Of a DNA stretch of 64,000 nt, positions 43,743-55,920 are shown in pieces (within the stretch, counting starts at the first letter, position 1; each line of letters starts with the position of its first letter). A model generated the notes under the pieces. It did not search any database and had not been told where the DNA came from. It was given only the letters and a program-made list of their open reading frames with translations. This DNA is from Neckera pumila (taxonomy: Eukaryota > Streptophyta > Bryopsida > Hypnales > Neckeraceae). Position numbers and translations under genes: made by a program. The stretch covers positions 5,952,001 through 6,016,000 of the forward strand of contig OZ018415.1 of the NCBI GenBank assembly GCA_963969595.1, read 5' to 3'.

Positions 43743-44025
43743 CCATCAAAGATTGACATCAATAGGTGGGGTTATGAAGAGACAAAGTCTTCTCCTCAGT
43801 CCAGAGAATCCTTTTTTTCTTCCCTCGTATGCCGAGCAGGCAACATCTGCATTTGCTGAGTTTGGTAGCACTAAACCAAAACGCCGCAAACATACATATG
43901 CTTTGAATGTTTTACAACTTATAGATGGTAGTGCATCAGAGGGTAGGGAAACATCAGAGTCATCATCATCTATGACTGAGGGTTCTGCTATCGAGTCCTC
44001 TGCTACCAAGTCCACTGCCACTTAG
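43743..44025 (+). CDS. Exon 12, C-terminal tail of the methyltransferase gene
   Basis: Using the second GTAAGT donor of the CAGTAAGTAAGT junction (exon 11 end at 43656) keeps the frame: FSN-HQRLTSIGGVMKRQSL..., then FLPSYAEQATSAFAEF, a basic KPKRRKH resembling a nuclear localisation signal, and a Ser/Thr-rich tail ending SATKSTAT and stop at 44023-44025. Confidence 0.55.
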
Positions 44026-44270
44026 ACTCTTGAAATTGACACATCTCATAAGTCGAACTATTGTATTTGGATTTTTATTTGGATTGGATTTGTGTGTTTT
44101 ATGGCTACATATTGGACATTTGTAATTTCCATCTGTACTTTGTGTATCATCTTATCTATCAAAAAAGGGTTGCCTTCACTTGTTGCAAAAAGCAGCTTCA
44201 AATTTCATCTGCAAGTCCGTCAAATTTCATTTAAAAGACTTCATATTTCTCAAAGTTTTAAATAAAAAGA
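44026..44270. other. 3' flank of the methyltransferase gene
   Basis: AT-rich. An AATAAA-like phrase (TTTAAATAAAAAG) lies near 44262. No terminal repeat of an enclosing element was identified. Confidence 0.35.
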
Positions 44271-45025
44271 ATCCACGGTCATAGGTACCTCACATGTTTT
44301 TCATGCAACAAAAAGTTCCTGCTCACAGGCTCGCACGCTAGCAACCCTAGTTTTTTAGGCATAACTTTTGCGTATTGAATCCAAATGACTTAAGATTTAT
44401 AGAGAAGGTGCTCATGACCACTATACACCTTGCCTAATATTTTGGCAATTTTCAAAAATATTTTACTAAATAAAAACAACCCCCATTTTTATGTCACAAA
44501 TTTCAATTTGGAGGGTTTTAGTATTATTTTGTACCCAAAAAATTGAATTTGGAGTTGAAATTTGGAGGGAATGGTCTTCTAGTAGACTTGTAGCTATACA
44601 AGGAAGGAATACTAAAATTACTTAATTTTATATTGTGTGGAAGTCCACAAGTAGAGCTTCTTTCTTCTTACATTTTAGAATATATAAAATATTATTTTGG
44701 TTGTTCTTTTGGTGAATGACCATCTCCATAGAGTTATTACAAATGGCCAATTTTTGTTTATTTTACTTAGTTTATTTTACTATTTGTAACTAATTAAAGC
44801 ATCAAAGTGTCTATTTTCTTGAGATTTGGCACTTTCTAGTTCTCCCACTTAGAGAATTTTTCTATGCTTTTCCTTCCTAGGGTTTCTTCATCTTAAAGGT
44901 ATATACATTGGCCATATATTTTTTTTAAATTAAAAATTATTTTTCTATGCTCAAAGTACTCCAAAAAAAAAAGCATCTAATAGTGAAAACGCAACAAATA
45001 GTACAAGTGTTTCTTGCATTCACCC
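44271..45025. repeat. Dispersed repeat Y, copy 2
   Basis: It begins AATCCACGGTCATAGGTACC, contains GCTCGCACGCTAGC, and ends AATAGTACAAGTGTTTCTTG then CATTCACC; both ends recur inverted at 28345-28610. This copy is about three times longer than that one. Confidence 0.6.
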
Positions 45026-45597
45026 TCTTGCTCTTTTCTTATATTGCAAAGCTCTTTTGTAGACACAATTAGTCAATTGAATGAATTTTTTTCACCAATG
45101 TGTTTGTATACTAGTTTTGAACCACTTTGCAGTGTTAAGTTTTTTCATTTGAGTAGGTTTAGAAATCAAATTTCACCTCCAAACCTATTTTTGGGAAAAA
45201 TTCAACATCCATTTTCAACACTAAAACATTATGATCTTGCAATCTATGTGGCCAAATGACTTCAAATATTGTACATGTCATCTACAACATGTACACTAGA
45301 AGATTGTATGTTTGAGATTTATATAACTTGAAGACATTTAGATCTATAAAGCTTCATAAGCAATGACATTTTTGAACCTTGAAAATCAAAAGTCACTTTG
45401 GGGTTAAGAAGAAAAATGAGAGAAATGAATAAGAAAAATGAACATCCATCAAAACAAATAAGAAAAATGAATATCCATTGTTATTATTCCACCACACTTG
45501 GCTTTTAGAAAAATTCTTCAATATCTTGGGAGGCAGATTTAGATCTTGCTAAAGACATCTTGCAAAAGACACCCTACATTGAAGTGTTCCCGTGTTT
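45026..45597. other. AT-rich spacer
   Basis: Includes a directly repeated phrase AATAAGAAAAATGAACATCC near 45428-45480. No gene. Confidence 0.4.
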
Positions 45598-46177
45598 TTA
45601 ACCCCTAAAGTCCCATTGGCTCTACGGGGTTTGGATAGGTTCATATAGTCTCAATATTCATCATAATTTCCTAAACTTTTTGTGAGGCTAGAAAAATACA
45701 TAAGCTTCTTGAGAATATGATTTTTATTCAATTGGTGCCCAGAATCAAAAGTTTTAGTTTATGGCACAAAAAGCCAAAAATGGAGGTCGGCGGGCAACCC
45801 CAAAAAATCACAAAAAGTCAAATTAATTTTTTAAATTTTTTTCTTCCTAAAATATTATATTTTTGTCTACATGTGAAACTTTGATTCATTCTATTTGGAC
45901 TAGTGATGAGAAACTTATAGACAATCTTGTTTTTCGGGCAATCTAAGCATGTTCTTGAAAAAAAACTTTTTGTCCAACTTTGAATGCTAATATCTTCCAA
46001 TCCGTATGGTCAAATTTGATGAAATTTTTACCACATGATCTTAGACAAGTGAAGTACAAGATCCTATGGTTAGATTCTTAAAAAAAAAATCTTCTACTTT
46101 CTTGGGTAAATACAACAGAAATGACAGTTTTGAATGGTTTTTTGACGGAAAAATGGCCTTGGGACTTTAGAGGTTAA
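45598..46177. mobile_element. TTAA-class element type B (B3), internally deleted
   Basis: It begins TTAACCCCTAAAGTCCCATT and ends GGGACTTTAGAGGTTAA, 580 bp against about 930 for full copies. Its interior resembles the outer parts of B5 and B8. Confidence 0.82.
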
Positions 46178-46628
46178 TCATAGCACAAATCATTCAATCA
46201 TAGCACAAATTTGGATCAGCTCTCAGATAGACGGAAGCACAGACACATCAGATTCTCACATGCGAATCAATAAAACTTGCCCATGTTGAGCGGATGGCAT
46301 CGATTTCCTTAATTAATAATTAATAGTTGGCTGCTACGGAGTAAAACTGAAGTGGCCGCGGAGATTTGCTACGAAGGTGCGACATCCAGTTGCGGTGGAG
46401 GTAGGAGTGGCGGGCCTTACTTGTTGATTGGATTGACCGTACAACGGTACAACCCCCAATCCAGACCGAAATGGGTCCCCCTCAAAATACAAATCTAACT
46501 TTTCAGTGTTTTGAAACTTGAACTTGAACTTTGCAGCTGGAAATGCTCAACAGTTAGACTGTCGGTGGAGTGTGGATTATCACGAAGACGACCTATTTCC
46601 AACCACTTAAAGCAGTTCAGCATATACA
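46178..46628. other. Spacer, no gene seen
   Basis: A phrase AATCATAGCACAAAT is tandemly duplicated at 46176-46210. Otherwise unremarkable. Confidence 0.4.
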
Positions 46629-47030
46629 TAAGGTCGGACCACCTACACCTAATCACTTAAGCTCATGCAGCGCAGATGGAGAGCAATTGAATGCGATGGA
46701 GATTTTTCCCGTGTAAGGAGATAGAAAATACTGAGATTGCAAAAATTTTAGAATTTTTGTTGCAAAATTGAAATTTCAGTGAATTTTGGGAGCCAAAAAG
46801 TGTTCCGAACCAATTCCCAATTTGTAGATTCTTCTAATTCCGATCACTCAAGAACTAGCTTCCTACTATCTACTTTCTTGTTACTTTGTACATACTTTAG
46901 AACATGTATCATAATCTTACTAGTTCCAACCTTAAAAACGAGTAAAAAACACATTACAAGCCTTGATTGGAAATAGGTGCACTACCGGTTGGGAATTGGT
47001 CCCTGATCGGAAATGGATGGTCCGACCTTA
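46629..47030. mobile_element. TA-target MITE family T, copy 3
   Basis: Ends TAAGGTCGGACCA and TGGTCCGACCTTA, 402 bp, flanked by TA on both sides. The terminal AGGT.GGA resembles the copies at 33541 and 56016, although the interior differs. Confidence 0.75.
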
Positions 47031-47680
47031 TCTCTGGTATGGAGAAGGTTGAGGGAAAAAAAATTCTGATGTAGAAAAATACATTTAAGAAGGATTCAGA
47101 ATGTTTGACATTTTTTCCCTCAAAAACAAAATTACTATGAATTTTTCTCCCGAAGATTTTGTATGTCCCATTCTCGACTTGTATTGCAATTGTAGTCTTG
47201 TAATAATGGCCAAAATACCACTAGTAGTCAACCTAATTGGCAAACCCATTTCTAACCATAGGTTGCTCACAAAACTGATGTACTTGTCTCAATGTATATA
47301 ATGTGATCATTTTATACTCTCAATGTACACCTTCTAGACATTTCTTTAGCTCTTGTTGGCCATGCTGTACGTGAGCTGTCACCTACAATACTGCAAATCT
47401 GAAATGGAGGTCTAATCTATGAGAATGGGTTGACGGTCAAAAATGGGCCGCCTCCTTTACGTAGCAAGCACACTCACTACTGCGGCGTGGTGTCGGAGGT
47501 TGCCTCGCGCGCACACCTCGAGGCGATTGTGCCAACGACAAATGAATTGGGCAATCGCAGCCGCGGAAATCAACAAGCCATCCACTCAATGCTTCATTTC
47601 GGCTTTACTTTTTACTTTTCTATCTTTCTGAATCTGGTCACATGGCAGTTTAAATTTCTCTTATGACCACCGTCACCAAG
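47031..47680. other. Spacer, no gene assigned
   Basis: Plus-strand frames at 47430-47666 are short and without recognised domains. Confidence 0.4.
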
Positions 47681-48126
47681 TAAGGTAAAGCAGCCCATTA
47701 TGGTCAGAATTAGGAGTCTGCCATCATCCCATCACCAAAGTTTTTCAATTTTTTTATCATGTGAAGACAAGTATGAGAATTTGTGAAGGCAATTGAAATC
47801 ATAATTTTCAGACAAAGTATGAATTAGCTATGAATTTCTCAAGTGTTCAGCCCAAAGAAGTCGGCAGACTACCCCAAAACCAACTGCAAGTGTATCCATA
47901 ATGCTCACCTACCTCTTCTAAAGGAGACAATTATTTTTTATATGTGGATGGCCATAAAAAGTCACTTCCTACAATGACTTACACTGAAATTACTGCATGT
48001 TCCTAATAGGGTCACTAATTACTCCAGTGAAGTTAGGTGAGATGTTGATTGTGGTCAGAAAAACCACAATGGGGTCATTGTGTGTCCCCCATGGGTCATT
48101 TGACCACAATGGGCTGCCTTACCTTA
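47681..48126. mobile_element. TA-target MITE family T, copy 4
   Basis: Inverted ends TAAGGTAAAGCAGCCCATTA and CAATGGGCTGCCTTACCTTA, flanked by TA, 446 bp. Confidence 0.8.
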
Positions 48127-48648
48127 CTGCACAATGGGGGAACAAAAATATTGTCGCCCCCTTTGTTCCCACACAAATGCCCCCAATTTCAAGCACTATT
48201 TTTTACAATTTAAAGTAATTATTGGATGATTGCATTCCTACTCAATTCCAATCATGCATAACAAATTTCAACTTCAAAAAAGCAAAACTCCATTTTGGGT
48301 GAATTTTTAAAGTCAATTTTCATGGGTTCTACATGCACATCTTATTTTCAAGAAGCATCTCCAAAAAAATTTCACAGCTCCCTCTATAAAAAATTCAATG
48401 TTGAGGTGACAATGTCCTAAAACAGATATCTTTTTATTGTAATTAGCTTATAAATTGAATTCTCTTGAATTTTATCTTTATGACATAGGTGTTAATAAAG
48501 CAATGATTGAAAAGCTTACATACTCCTCAATGTAATTCATACAACCATCACTAGGCACAAAGGCAACAATTGGGATTTTTTTCTTAAAAATATATTAGTT
48601 ACTTCAATTTTATAGAATTGGTCATAAATGAAGGTTATTATTTAATCT
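48127..48648. other. AT-rich spacer, no gene seen
   Basis: Nothing recognisable. Confidence 0.4.
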
Positions 48649-49786
48649 TTAACGGATCAAAGTCTTTTTTTTAGTCAAAAACTCTCAAAATTGCCATTTT
48701 TATTGCAATAGAAATTTCTATAGGATTTTGCACTAAACTAATATGAGTTTGTGTGGCAGAAATTTTAGAAACTTTGATCATATAGGTTGCATGATATAAG
48801 AATTTAAAGTGAAAAGAATCATTGTTTTTGCAACTTGCTAGTATAGAGTTTTTGGCTTTGAGTCTTTTTAATTTAAAATCCCAGTTTAAAATATTTGCAT
48901 TGTAGATTTTTATTTAAAATACCTTATATTGTAGATTTGAGTTGAGAGTATAAATTAAAAAAAAAAAAAGGACTTCATTTATTTTTCATAAAAATATTGT
49001 TACATAGAAGCAAGGACAAGATTGAAGGAAAAACTAAATTATTAATAGCTATGTGATAGAATTGAAATACAGTAATCCCAATGGTGAGATTGATCTAACA
49101 GACAAACAAAACTCTATTTCATCATTTTTTTGAAAAATTGTGAAATTGAGTTAAAAAATAAATCCTTTTAAGTTATTTTTTGAAGAAGATGCTGTAATTG
49201 CCTATAAAACAAGATTCTACATAATCTTGTCATCACTAATTCTAATAAAATAAATCAAAGATTTTCATATAGACAAATATATTTTCTATAAGAAAATTTA
49301 ATTTAATTTAATTTTTTTGTGCTGCTCAATCATTACAAGAAATTTTGGGGCAAGGGAGGGCCGTTTCAGCCTTGTTTTCCTTGCTAGGAACTGCAATATG
49401 CACTTAGAAAAAAATAAAAAAGTTTGAATTTTTTTTAAAACATTAAAAAAAAAGAATTAAATATTGATTTTTGATGTGGTACTCTCTCGACTACGTTAGA
49501 CTACGCAGTTGGCAGCGTTTGTAGAGATTTCACAGTCCGGGAACTCTGGAGAACTGGCAGACTTCTTTTGCCCCGAAATCTCTTCCAATGAACCTCTATT
49601 TTGATCTTTAGGGGGAAAAACTTTTGCTCTCATGTGCTAATTAAAATAAATATTATACTCCAAATAAATTAGTATGTTTTTCTACATTCAATTTTAAGAA
49701 AAAACATACCAAAAGTTGATGTCATAGGAATATGCCTAAACCTTGTAGGGTATTCCCCCAAAGGACCTTGGGCCTTTAGGGGTTAA
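48649..49786. mobile_element. TTAA-class element type B (B4), with nested CATTAG MITE
   Basis: It begins TTAACGGATCAAAGTC (left end diverged) and ends GGGCCTTTAGGGGTTAA. Interior phrases such as CCCAATGGTGAGATTG are shared with B1 and B2. The CATTAG-family copy at 49331-49590 is inserted in it. Confidence 0.82.
49331..49590. mobile_element. CATTAG-family MITE, copy 5
   Basis: It begins CATTACAAGAAATTTTGGGG and ends CCCCGAAATCTCTTCCAATG. The internal paired phrases TTGATGTGGTACTCTCTCGA and CACAGTCCGGGAACTC correspond to the two hairpins of the family, here degenerate. Confidence 0.75.
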
Positions 49787-50361
49787 AGATTTAGGTATTG
49801 CTTGGAATGAATGAGAAGTTGCCTCAAAAAAACATTGTCTTGAAGGATTTTGTTCAACATCAAGATTTTGAACTTTGAGGCATTTAGGAATTAAGCATTT
49901 TGAACATTGTTATAAACTTGGTTAAATCAAAGAACATATACTATGTACAAAATAATCCCCTATCCAAAAGACTGCTCCCTCCCCTTCCTCTTAATGTGGA
50001 AGAATGAAGACATGCAGCATTTTTTTTAGAGAATTGTAACAATGACCATGTTTGGAAACCATCTAAGTAAAACATTTGTTCAAGGTTCTTTTTATTGAGT
50101 AACTTAAATTTTTTTCCATCTTGTTGGCAACCAAAAATAAATCTTAATATTGAAATTCAGTATTCCAATATTCTAATGTAGCCACAAGTGTAGTCCTAGG
50201 ATCACTTGTAGTTTAGGGTTTGGAATACATGTTGCAAAAATGATAGAATTTAAATGGATCTAAATTTTACTGATCACCAAATCACTGATGAATATTGCAT
50301 GTATTGGTCAAGCAAGATGGGAATAAAATTGAGCAAAAAATTTCCATTTAAAAGTGCTAAA
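49787..50361. other. AT-rich spacer, no gene seen
   Basis: Nothing recognisable on either strand. Confidence 0.4.
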
Positions 50362-51279
50362 ATAACCCTTGAAGAACTAGCCTACTGATTTTGGCAATAT
50401 AGTGATTTTGGGCAGGTACATGTGACTAGACATTTGCATGTTTTAGGCCCAAATTTTAATAGCAATTGTGAATGAGAAATATCTTTCATTTGAACAAAAT
50501 TTTATGACATTTGGAAATATGAGTCAAAACTTTTGGCCTAATATGTTATTTTTTTTGCAAATAGGCAGTCTGCACAAATCTAAAAAGTCATTTTGTTCAA
50601 AAATGAAAATTTGAAATTGCTTTTCTAGATTTATATGAACATGGAAAGCTTTGAATCATTCCATTTTGATCAATGAGATGAAAGTTACAAGGAGTTTTTA
50701 TTTGGAGGCAATTACGGATTTTCTACTCTAAATTAAACTTTGAAGTCCTTTTTTTTACTCAATTTTAAATATTTTTTGAAAAAAATAAAATCATAGGATT
50801 TTTTTATTAAAACATTGGACCATTGGGATTAGCATTTTTAATTCCATAACTGAACTCTTAACAATTTAGTATTTTGAATCATTCTCTACTCTTTTCCACT
50901 TATTGTTTTTTTCCTTGTATGTTGTGCAAATCCAAATGATTTGAAAATTTTCAAGCATATAGCCAACTTGCCTTGAAGAATGAATCTAAAGAAGCACCAC
51001 CATTTTGGACATTTTTTCATATAAATGTGAGCTTGTAAAGTGCAGCTGCCCTATTTTTTGCAGGGCCAAATAAAGAATATCTGCCAATTCAATCGCTAAT
51101 ATCTTCCAATTGACAAGGTGGAAAATCTGAAACTTTTTCCATAGCTTTTGAAACCAGCTTACTACAAGATCCTATGGTTACATGTGTCCAAAAATGATTT
51201 TTCTCCAAAATTTGGTACTTGTGCTCAAAATGGCAGAGCCTTTTGGGAAAAATCATAGTCAAGGAACTTCAGGGGATAA
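50362..51279. mobile_element. TTAA-class element type A (A4) at an ATAA site
   Basis: It begins ATAACCCTTGAAGAACTAGC and ends GGAACTTCAGGGGATAA, 918 bp. The flanking tetranucleotide is ATAA at both ends rather than TTAA. Its right end is shared with the truncated copy at 5381-5601. Confidence 0.78.
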
Positions 51280-51676
51280 ATATGAAAAAGATCTTTCAAG
51301 GTCACAAATGCAAAGCCAGTTTGAAGTTGAAGCCTAGTAGATGTGTGTACAAAATGCTCTTACCAATACTTTGGAATTGCTCGTAGAAGTGCAACTAATG
51401 CTTCAAACTCATTGCCCTTGAATAGTTGAAATTCAAGTGAAGATCAAGTAAGATTTCTATTGTAAAGAAATTGTGGTCAAGGCATTTTGGTTTAGGACTT
51501 TAATATCAGCATACATTAGATGATGGTCTAGAAATCATTCAATTATATTCCATCCAAAAGTGAGGAAATGTAAATAAAGTCTCCAAACCTTCAATCTCCG
51601 GTGGACATCACCAGTAGCACAAAGAATAGTAGAGTACATTGTGTCACAAATATGATGGCTGACCTTATTCCTAAAT

Positions 51677-52605
51677 TTAACCCCTAAAGGTCCAAAGTCC
51701 CCTTGGGGGACACTTGGGATTTCGGGCAGGCTCGTGTGACCTGAAATTTTGGCTTGATTTTTTGATTTTTTTTTGAAGATAGGAAATCACATTAACTTTC
51801 TAAAAATATAACTTTTTTTTCAATCGGTGCCCGAGAGCAAAAGTTATGCTACCCAAAGTCAAAAAAACAACTCGCCGAAAAAGAAAAATTTGTAAAAATT
51901 TGTATTTTTTCTTAATTATTTTTTTTTCTCAAAGATAATGTTTTTGTCTAAATTTGAAGCTTTGATTCATTCTATTTGGACTCAGAATGAGAAAGTTATA
52001 GACAATCTTGTTTTTCGGGCAATCTAGCATCTTTTTCAAAAAACAACTTATAGAATTCATTTTTGAATGCAATTTTCAAATTTTTTCAAATTTTTGTTTT
52101 TTGAAAAGGTTAAGTTTTTTGCAAGAACAACCCGCCCGTTGGGATTATGGTGTTTTAATTCCACCTAAGAGCTATTAATGATTTAGTGTTTCATTCAATT
52201 TTGGACCTACTTCTACTTAACAATTTTTTTACATGTGAAAATCAAGTTTTGACATTTTGGAATTTTTTTCCCCGACTCTCAACTTAAATGCTCAACATTA
52301 AAAATTTTAAACCAATGGTATATAGTGCAAAAAAATTCTACAAATGGCCGTCAAAGTCATCTAAAATTGCAGGCCACAGTTCAAAAAAACTTCTTTTTCC
52401 AACTTCAAATGCTAATATATCTTCCAATCCGTATGGTCAAACTTCATGAAAATTTTACCACATGATCTAAGACAAGTGAAGTACAAGAACCTACCATTAA
52501 ATTCTAAAAAAATGTTTTTTTTTGGTTTCTTTGAGTGATTGCAGCAGAAATGGCAATTATCAGTGGTTTCGGAGCTAGAAAATGTCTTGGGCCTTTAAGG
52601 GTTAA
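51677..52605. mobile_element. TTAA-class element type B (B5), empty site known
   Basis: It begins TTAACCCCTAAAGGTCCAAA and ends GGGCCTTTAAGGGTTAA, 929 bp. Flanks are CCTAAAT-TTAA and TTAA-CTCTCATAGTGGGC. Copy 1 of the segment reads CTAAATTTAACTCTTATAGT near 6001 with nothing inserted, which shows duplication of TTAA. Confidence 0.95.
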
Positions 52606-53729
52606 CTCTCATAGTGGGCACTTTACTTTTCAATATCAACTATTAACAATCCAAATTTTTGATATCATTCTCTTTGTCAAGAGATGTGTCTACTAAGTTA
52701 AGTTTTATATTTCAAATCCCAAATGAATGTATGGTTTCTACGTTAGAAAGTTTGACAGTATTTTTGTACAATTGCTTTGAGTTTGCTCATTTTCTTGAAG
52801 AGGGTGGGAATTCATCATTGGTCGGTTGTTTGTACAAGCTTCATAAAGACCACATAAAACAAATAATCAAATCCAATCTCAAGGTGCTCTACTAGGGCAT
52901 AGCATATCATTTCAAGGTTAAATTGATGGAAGTCCTAAAAATGGAATAATTTCATATTTCATAATTTCATTTCGGCCACTAATTTTCCTAAAAAAATATA
53001 ATAATAATTGTTATAACTATTCCTATTGTTTTCTTTTGTCTCTCCTTTGTTTTACGCAAGTGAAAAAAATAAACATAGTTCTTTGTTTTCTAGCTTAAAA
53101 ATGTAAACCATGCAGTATAGGGCCCGAAAAAACTGCAGAGGATCATCCTTGTGAAAACTAGAGAAATTAAGCCACTTTGACTTTTTTGAAAACATTCTTT
53201 CCTCAAATACCTGGAACCTAAAAGGGCCCCTTCTAAAACTAAACATAACATTACAAGGTGAAAGTACCACCGGAAACATTCAATTTTTTAATTTTATTTT
53301 GACACAAATGAAAATGATTTCATTGCAGTGAAAGTATAACAAGAACCCAAAGGCCAGAATGGTCAACAAGTAAAGAAATGTAAAGTTCGTAACCTTGAAA
53401 TGATAGAACCTATCACCAAAGTAGTCATTGTTGCATAAGAGAATGTAAGATTTTATTTAGCTGTTGGAATTGTTTTTTCTTCCAAATACCTCTATATTTG
53501 TGAGGATGTAAACATAACCACCCATATATGAGACAATGGGTTATGACATTGCGAACTTATTATACGTTTTGTGATTCCATTTGTGTAGAAGTAAAAAAAT
53601 AACCACTACAATAATTGTAATCTTGACTCCATTTTTGACTTCTTTGCACATCAGCCATATGAATGGTTTTAGACAATTCTACATTACTCCACTTCCTTAG
53701 CAAATATTGAAAAGAAGCTCTTCAAGAGG

Positions 53730-53910
53730 CTAGTGTGTGAAAAAAGAATTTGTGCCTTAAACCTAAAAGGATGCTACAAACACTAAGAATCTGACAAATG
53801 ACAAAGAATCCTTCTATACAAGACAAAAGTGCAAATGTTCATCTTTAGAATTTTGTTTGAAAGGGGAGGTCTTGCACAATAATTTGAGCTCCAATTAGTG
53901 CTCTTGGATT
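53730..53910 (-). pseudogene. Degenerate exon-like block (second copy)
   Basis: The same minus-strand block as 7200-7375, with TTGTGCAAGACCTCCCC conserved. Stops and a small deletion interrupt it; it is related to the open frame at 63381-63593. Confidence 0.5.
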
Positions 53911-53956
53911 TTCTAAGCACATGATTTATCCGGTACCAAATTCGTTGATTTCAAGG

Positions 53957-54186
53957 GTAAACCATAAAGCACTTTGACGTCCATATTCTGGACGATGAAC
54001 GGAGGGCTTCAAGGTGCTGTTTCATCCAATTAATTTATCATTCATCCAACGTAAGATTTGAATTTAGAAAAGACAACCTTCCTTAACGACCAAATTCATG
54101 AAAATTTGGTAAATGATTTTTTTGTACAAAGATATAAGCAAAAATGTGCAAAAATTCAAAAAAGGATTGAGGCATTTAGTGGTTAA
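53957..54186. mobile_element. TTAA-flanked MITE M2, empty site known
   Basis: It begins GTAAACCATAAAGCACTTTG and ends GAGGCATTTAGTGGTTAA, 230 bp, similar throughout to M1 at 22028. Copy 1 of the segment reads GATTTCAGAGGTTAAAGACA near 7390 without the insert. The left target TTAA has mutated to GTAA. Confidence 0.9.
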
Positions 54187-54255
54187 AGACAACTCTTGCC
54201 TTTTCTTTTTTGCAGAGGCGGGACATTACAATATGAAAACCATGAGTTTGAGGAG

Positions 54256-55827
54256 TATTCTTTCTGTCTCAAAATAAATCTAGGGTTTCTTGAAAATCAC
54301 TGGATTAAGGTGGAAATTGCTCCAATTTGGATGGAAATGCCAAATTGTTCTAGCATTTAGTCAATTTCAATAGGCCTAAATGCTTGGAATCCAAAAGTCA
54401 AACATAGCATGTTGAAAATAAACATCCAAATTGACAATTTTCTGTCTGGCTCCGGTGGACTGAAATTTGGCACAACTACTTCCAAATCTGGTGCCCCTAA
54501 CTCAGTGGAGGTCCTTTTTAGCGTCAAGTGGGTTCCAGTGCAAAAAGAGTCTCCAAGACAGAGCCATTCACTTGTGAAACCAGGTAGATGGATCCTTTTG
54601 AAGCTCAAGAATGCAAGTGCATTTTCTACTTTGCTTTGGAAAGTTTTTGCTCCTTTTGTTGTATTTGCTACCTGCTTGTGCAAATTAATTTTTTGTTTTA
54701 AGCACTAATAATGCAATTTCAAATGGAAGAACTTTGAATAGCAATTATTGTGAGCAAGTGTAAGAACTTTTAATCCCTAAAGGACCATTGTCCCTTTGAG
54801 GGACAAATGCGTTTTCGGGCAGGTATCTACGCGTTGAAATTTTCTTCTGATTTTTTGAAACTTTTTTTGGAGGTAGAATATCTGATTAGCTTCATGGGAA
54901 TATAATTTTTTTCACAATTGGTGCTCGGGAACAAAAGTTATGACCAAATAAGCTCAAAACAAAGGACGGAAGGCAGCGTAGGCAGCAAAAAAAAATTTCA
55001 TTTTTTTTTGTTTGTTTGTTTAGTATTTTTTCCTCATAGATTATATTTTTGTCTATCTAGAAAGCTTTGATTCATTTCATTTTGACTTTGTATGAGAAAG
55101 TTATGGACATTCTTGTTTTTTGGGCAATTAGAGCATCTTTTTGAAAAAAATAACTTGTAGGATTCATTTCTGAATGCAATTTTTCAAGTTTTTTAATTTT
55201 TTTTTCTTTGCATAGTTTAGTTTACTTGCTAGAACAATCTCACCATTGGAATTAGTGCATTTTAATCCCACCTAAAATATATGAATATTTTAGATTTTCC
55301 TTCTATCTCGTACCTACTTCTACTTAACAATTTTTTTAATAATGAAAATTAAGTTCTTTTGAACTTTTTATTTGGGTTAGATTCTCAACTCAATTCTCTA
55401 GTATAAACATTAAAAGCTCAAAATTCTGTAGTGCAAAAAAATAAAGTTAAAAATGTTCAAAGTCACAAAATCTAATCCCACAGTGTGTTGAAAAGCTTGT
55501 TTTTTCCACTTTAAACGCAGATATCTTGCAATCTGTGTGGTCAAAAATTCTGAAATTTTTTCCACACACTCTCATACTAGTTAGGTGTAAGATCCTACAG
55601 TAAGATGTGGAAAAAAAATATTTTTCAATTTTTTTTACTTTTTGCTATAGAAATGGCAGTTTTGAGTGTTTTTTGGCAAAAAAAGGGCCTCAGTCCTTTA
55701 GGGGTTAAAGTCCTCTAGTTGGTGGAGCGCCCCCAAAGTTTCATTTCCTTCAACCATTGAAACACCAAATTTCATTTGAGACAAACAAACATAGAAAATC
55801 CTTGTTTATTTCGAGACGGAGGGAGTA
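54256..55827. mobile_element. Stowaway-like TA-target element, with nested TTAA element
   Basis: The left end after TA reads TTCTTTCTGTCTCAAAATAA; the right end inverted reads CTCCCTCCGTCTCGAAATAA. The latter is the classic plant Stowaway/mariner-type terminus. The empty site in copy 1 is GAGGAGTAGCATTT near 7814, giving a TA duplication. Without the nested 54770-55708 element the native length is about 637 bp. Confidence 0.88.
54770..55708. mobile_element. TTAA-class element type B (B6), inverted relative to B2
   Basis: It begins TTAATCCCTAAAGGACCATT and ends CAGTCCTTTAGGGGTTAA, 939 bp, reverse complement of 26600-27537 along its length. Confidence 0.9.
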
Positions 55828-55920
55828 GCATACTGAGAAAGCATACGTATGACCATTGGGAAGTGAGACGACAATGAAAAAAAATATATCTATACAGCAA
55901 GAACAGGGTCATCGAGTAGC

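Larger units (their letters stand above)
34501..44025 (+). pseudogene. Multi-exon gene: ParB-like motif, coiled coil, N6/N4-type DNA methyltransferase
   Basis: A proposed path of GT-AG exons runs 34501-34674, 37783-37950, 38480-39144, 39216-39408, 39506-39700, about 39790-39990, 40130-40365, 41818 or 41893-42611, 42713-~42950, 43090-43357, 43446-43656 and 43743-44025. Reading phases agree at most joins. Exon 3 carries a ParB/sulfiredoxin-like DGNH motif. Exon 8 is a Lys/Glu-rich coiled coil. Exons 9-11 carry motifs IV, X and I of a beta-class DNA methyltransferase. Lesions: the acceptor before exon 6 reads AA instead of AG, the exon 7/8 phase is off by one, exon 8 has a TAG, and exon 9 has a frameshift and TAA. 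ParB plus methyltransferase is a known phage and bacterial combination. A second remnant lies at 1-745. Confidence 0.75.

Noticed and set aside
51659..52610. 3-bp TAA as the target duplication of type B elements
   Set aside because: The empty site alone cannot separate TAA from TTAA, but nearly all copies have T before TAA on both sides, which favours TTAA; PIF/Harbinger remains a formal alternative.
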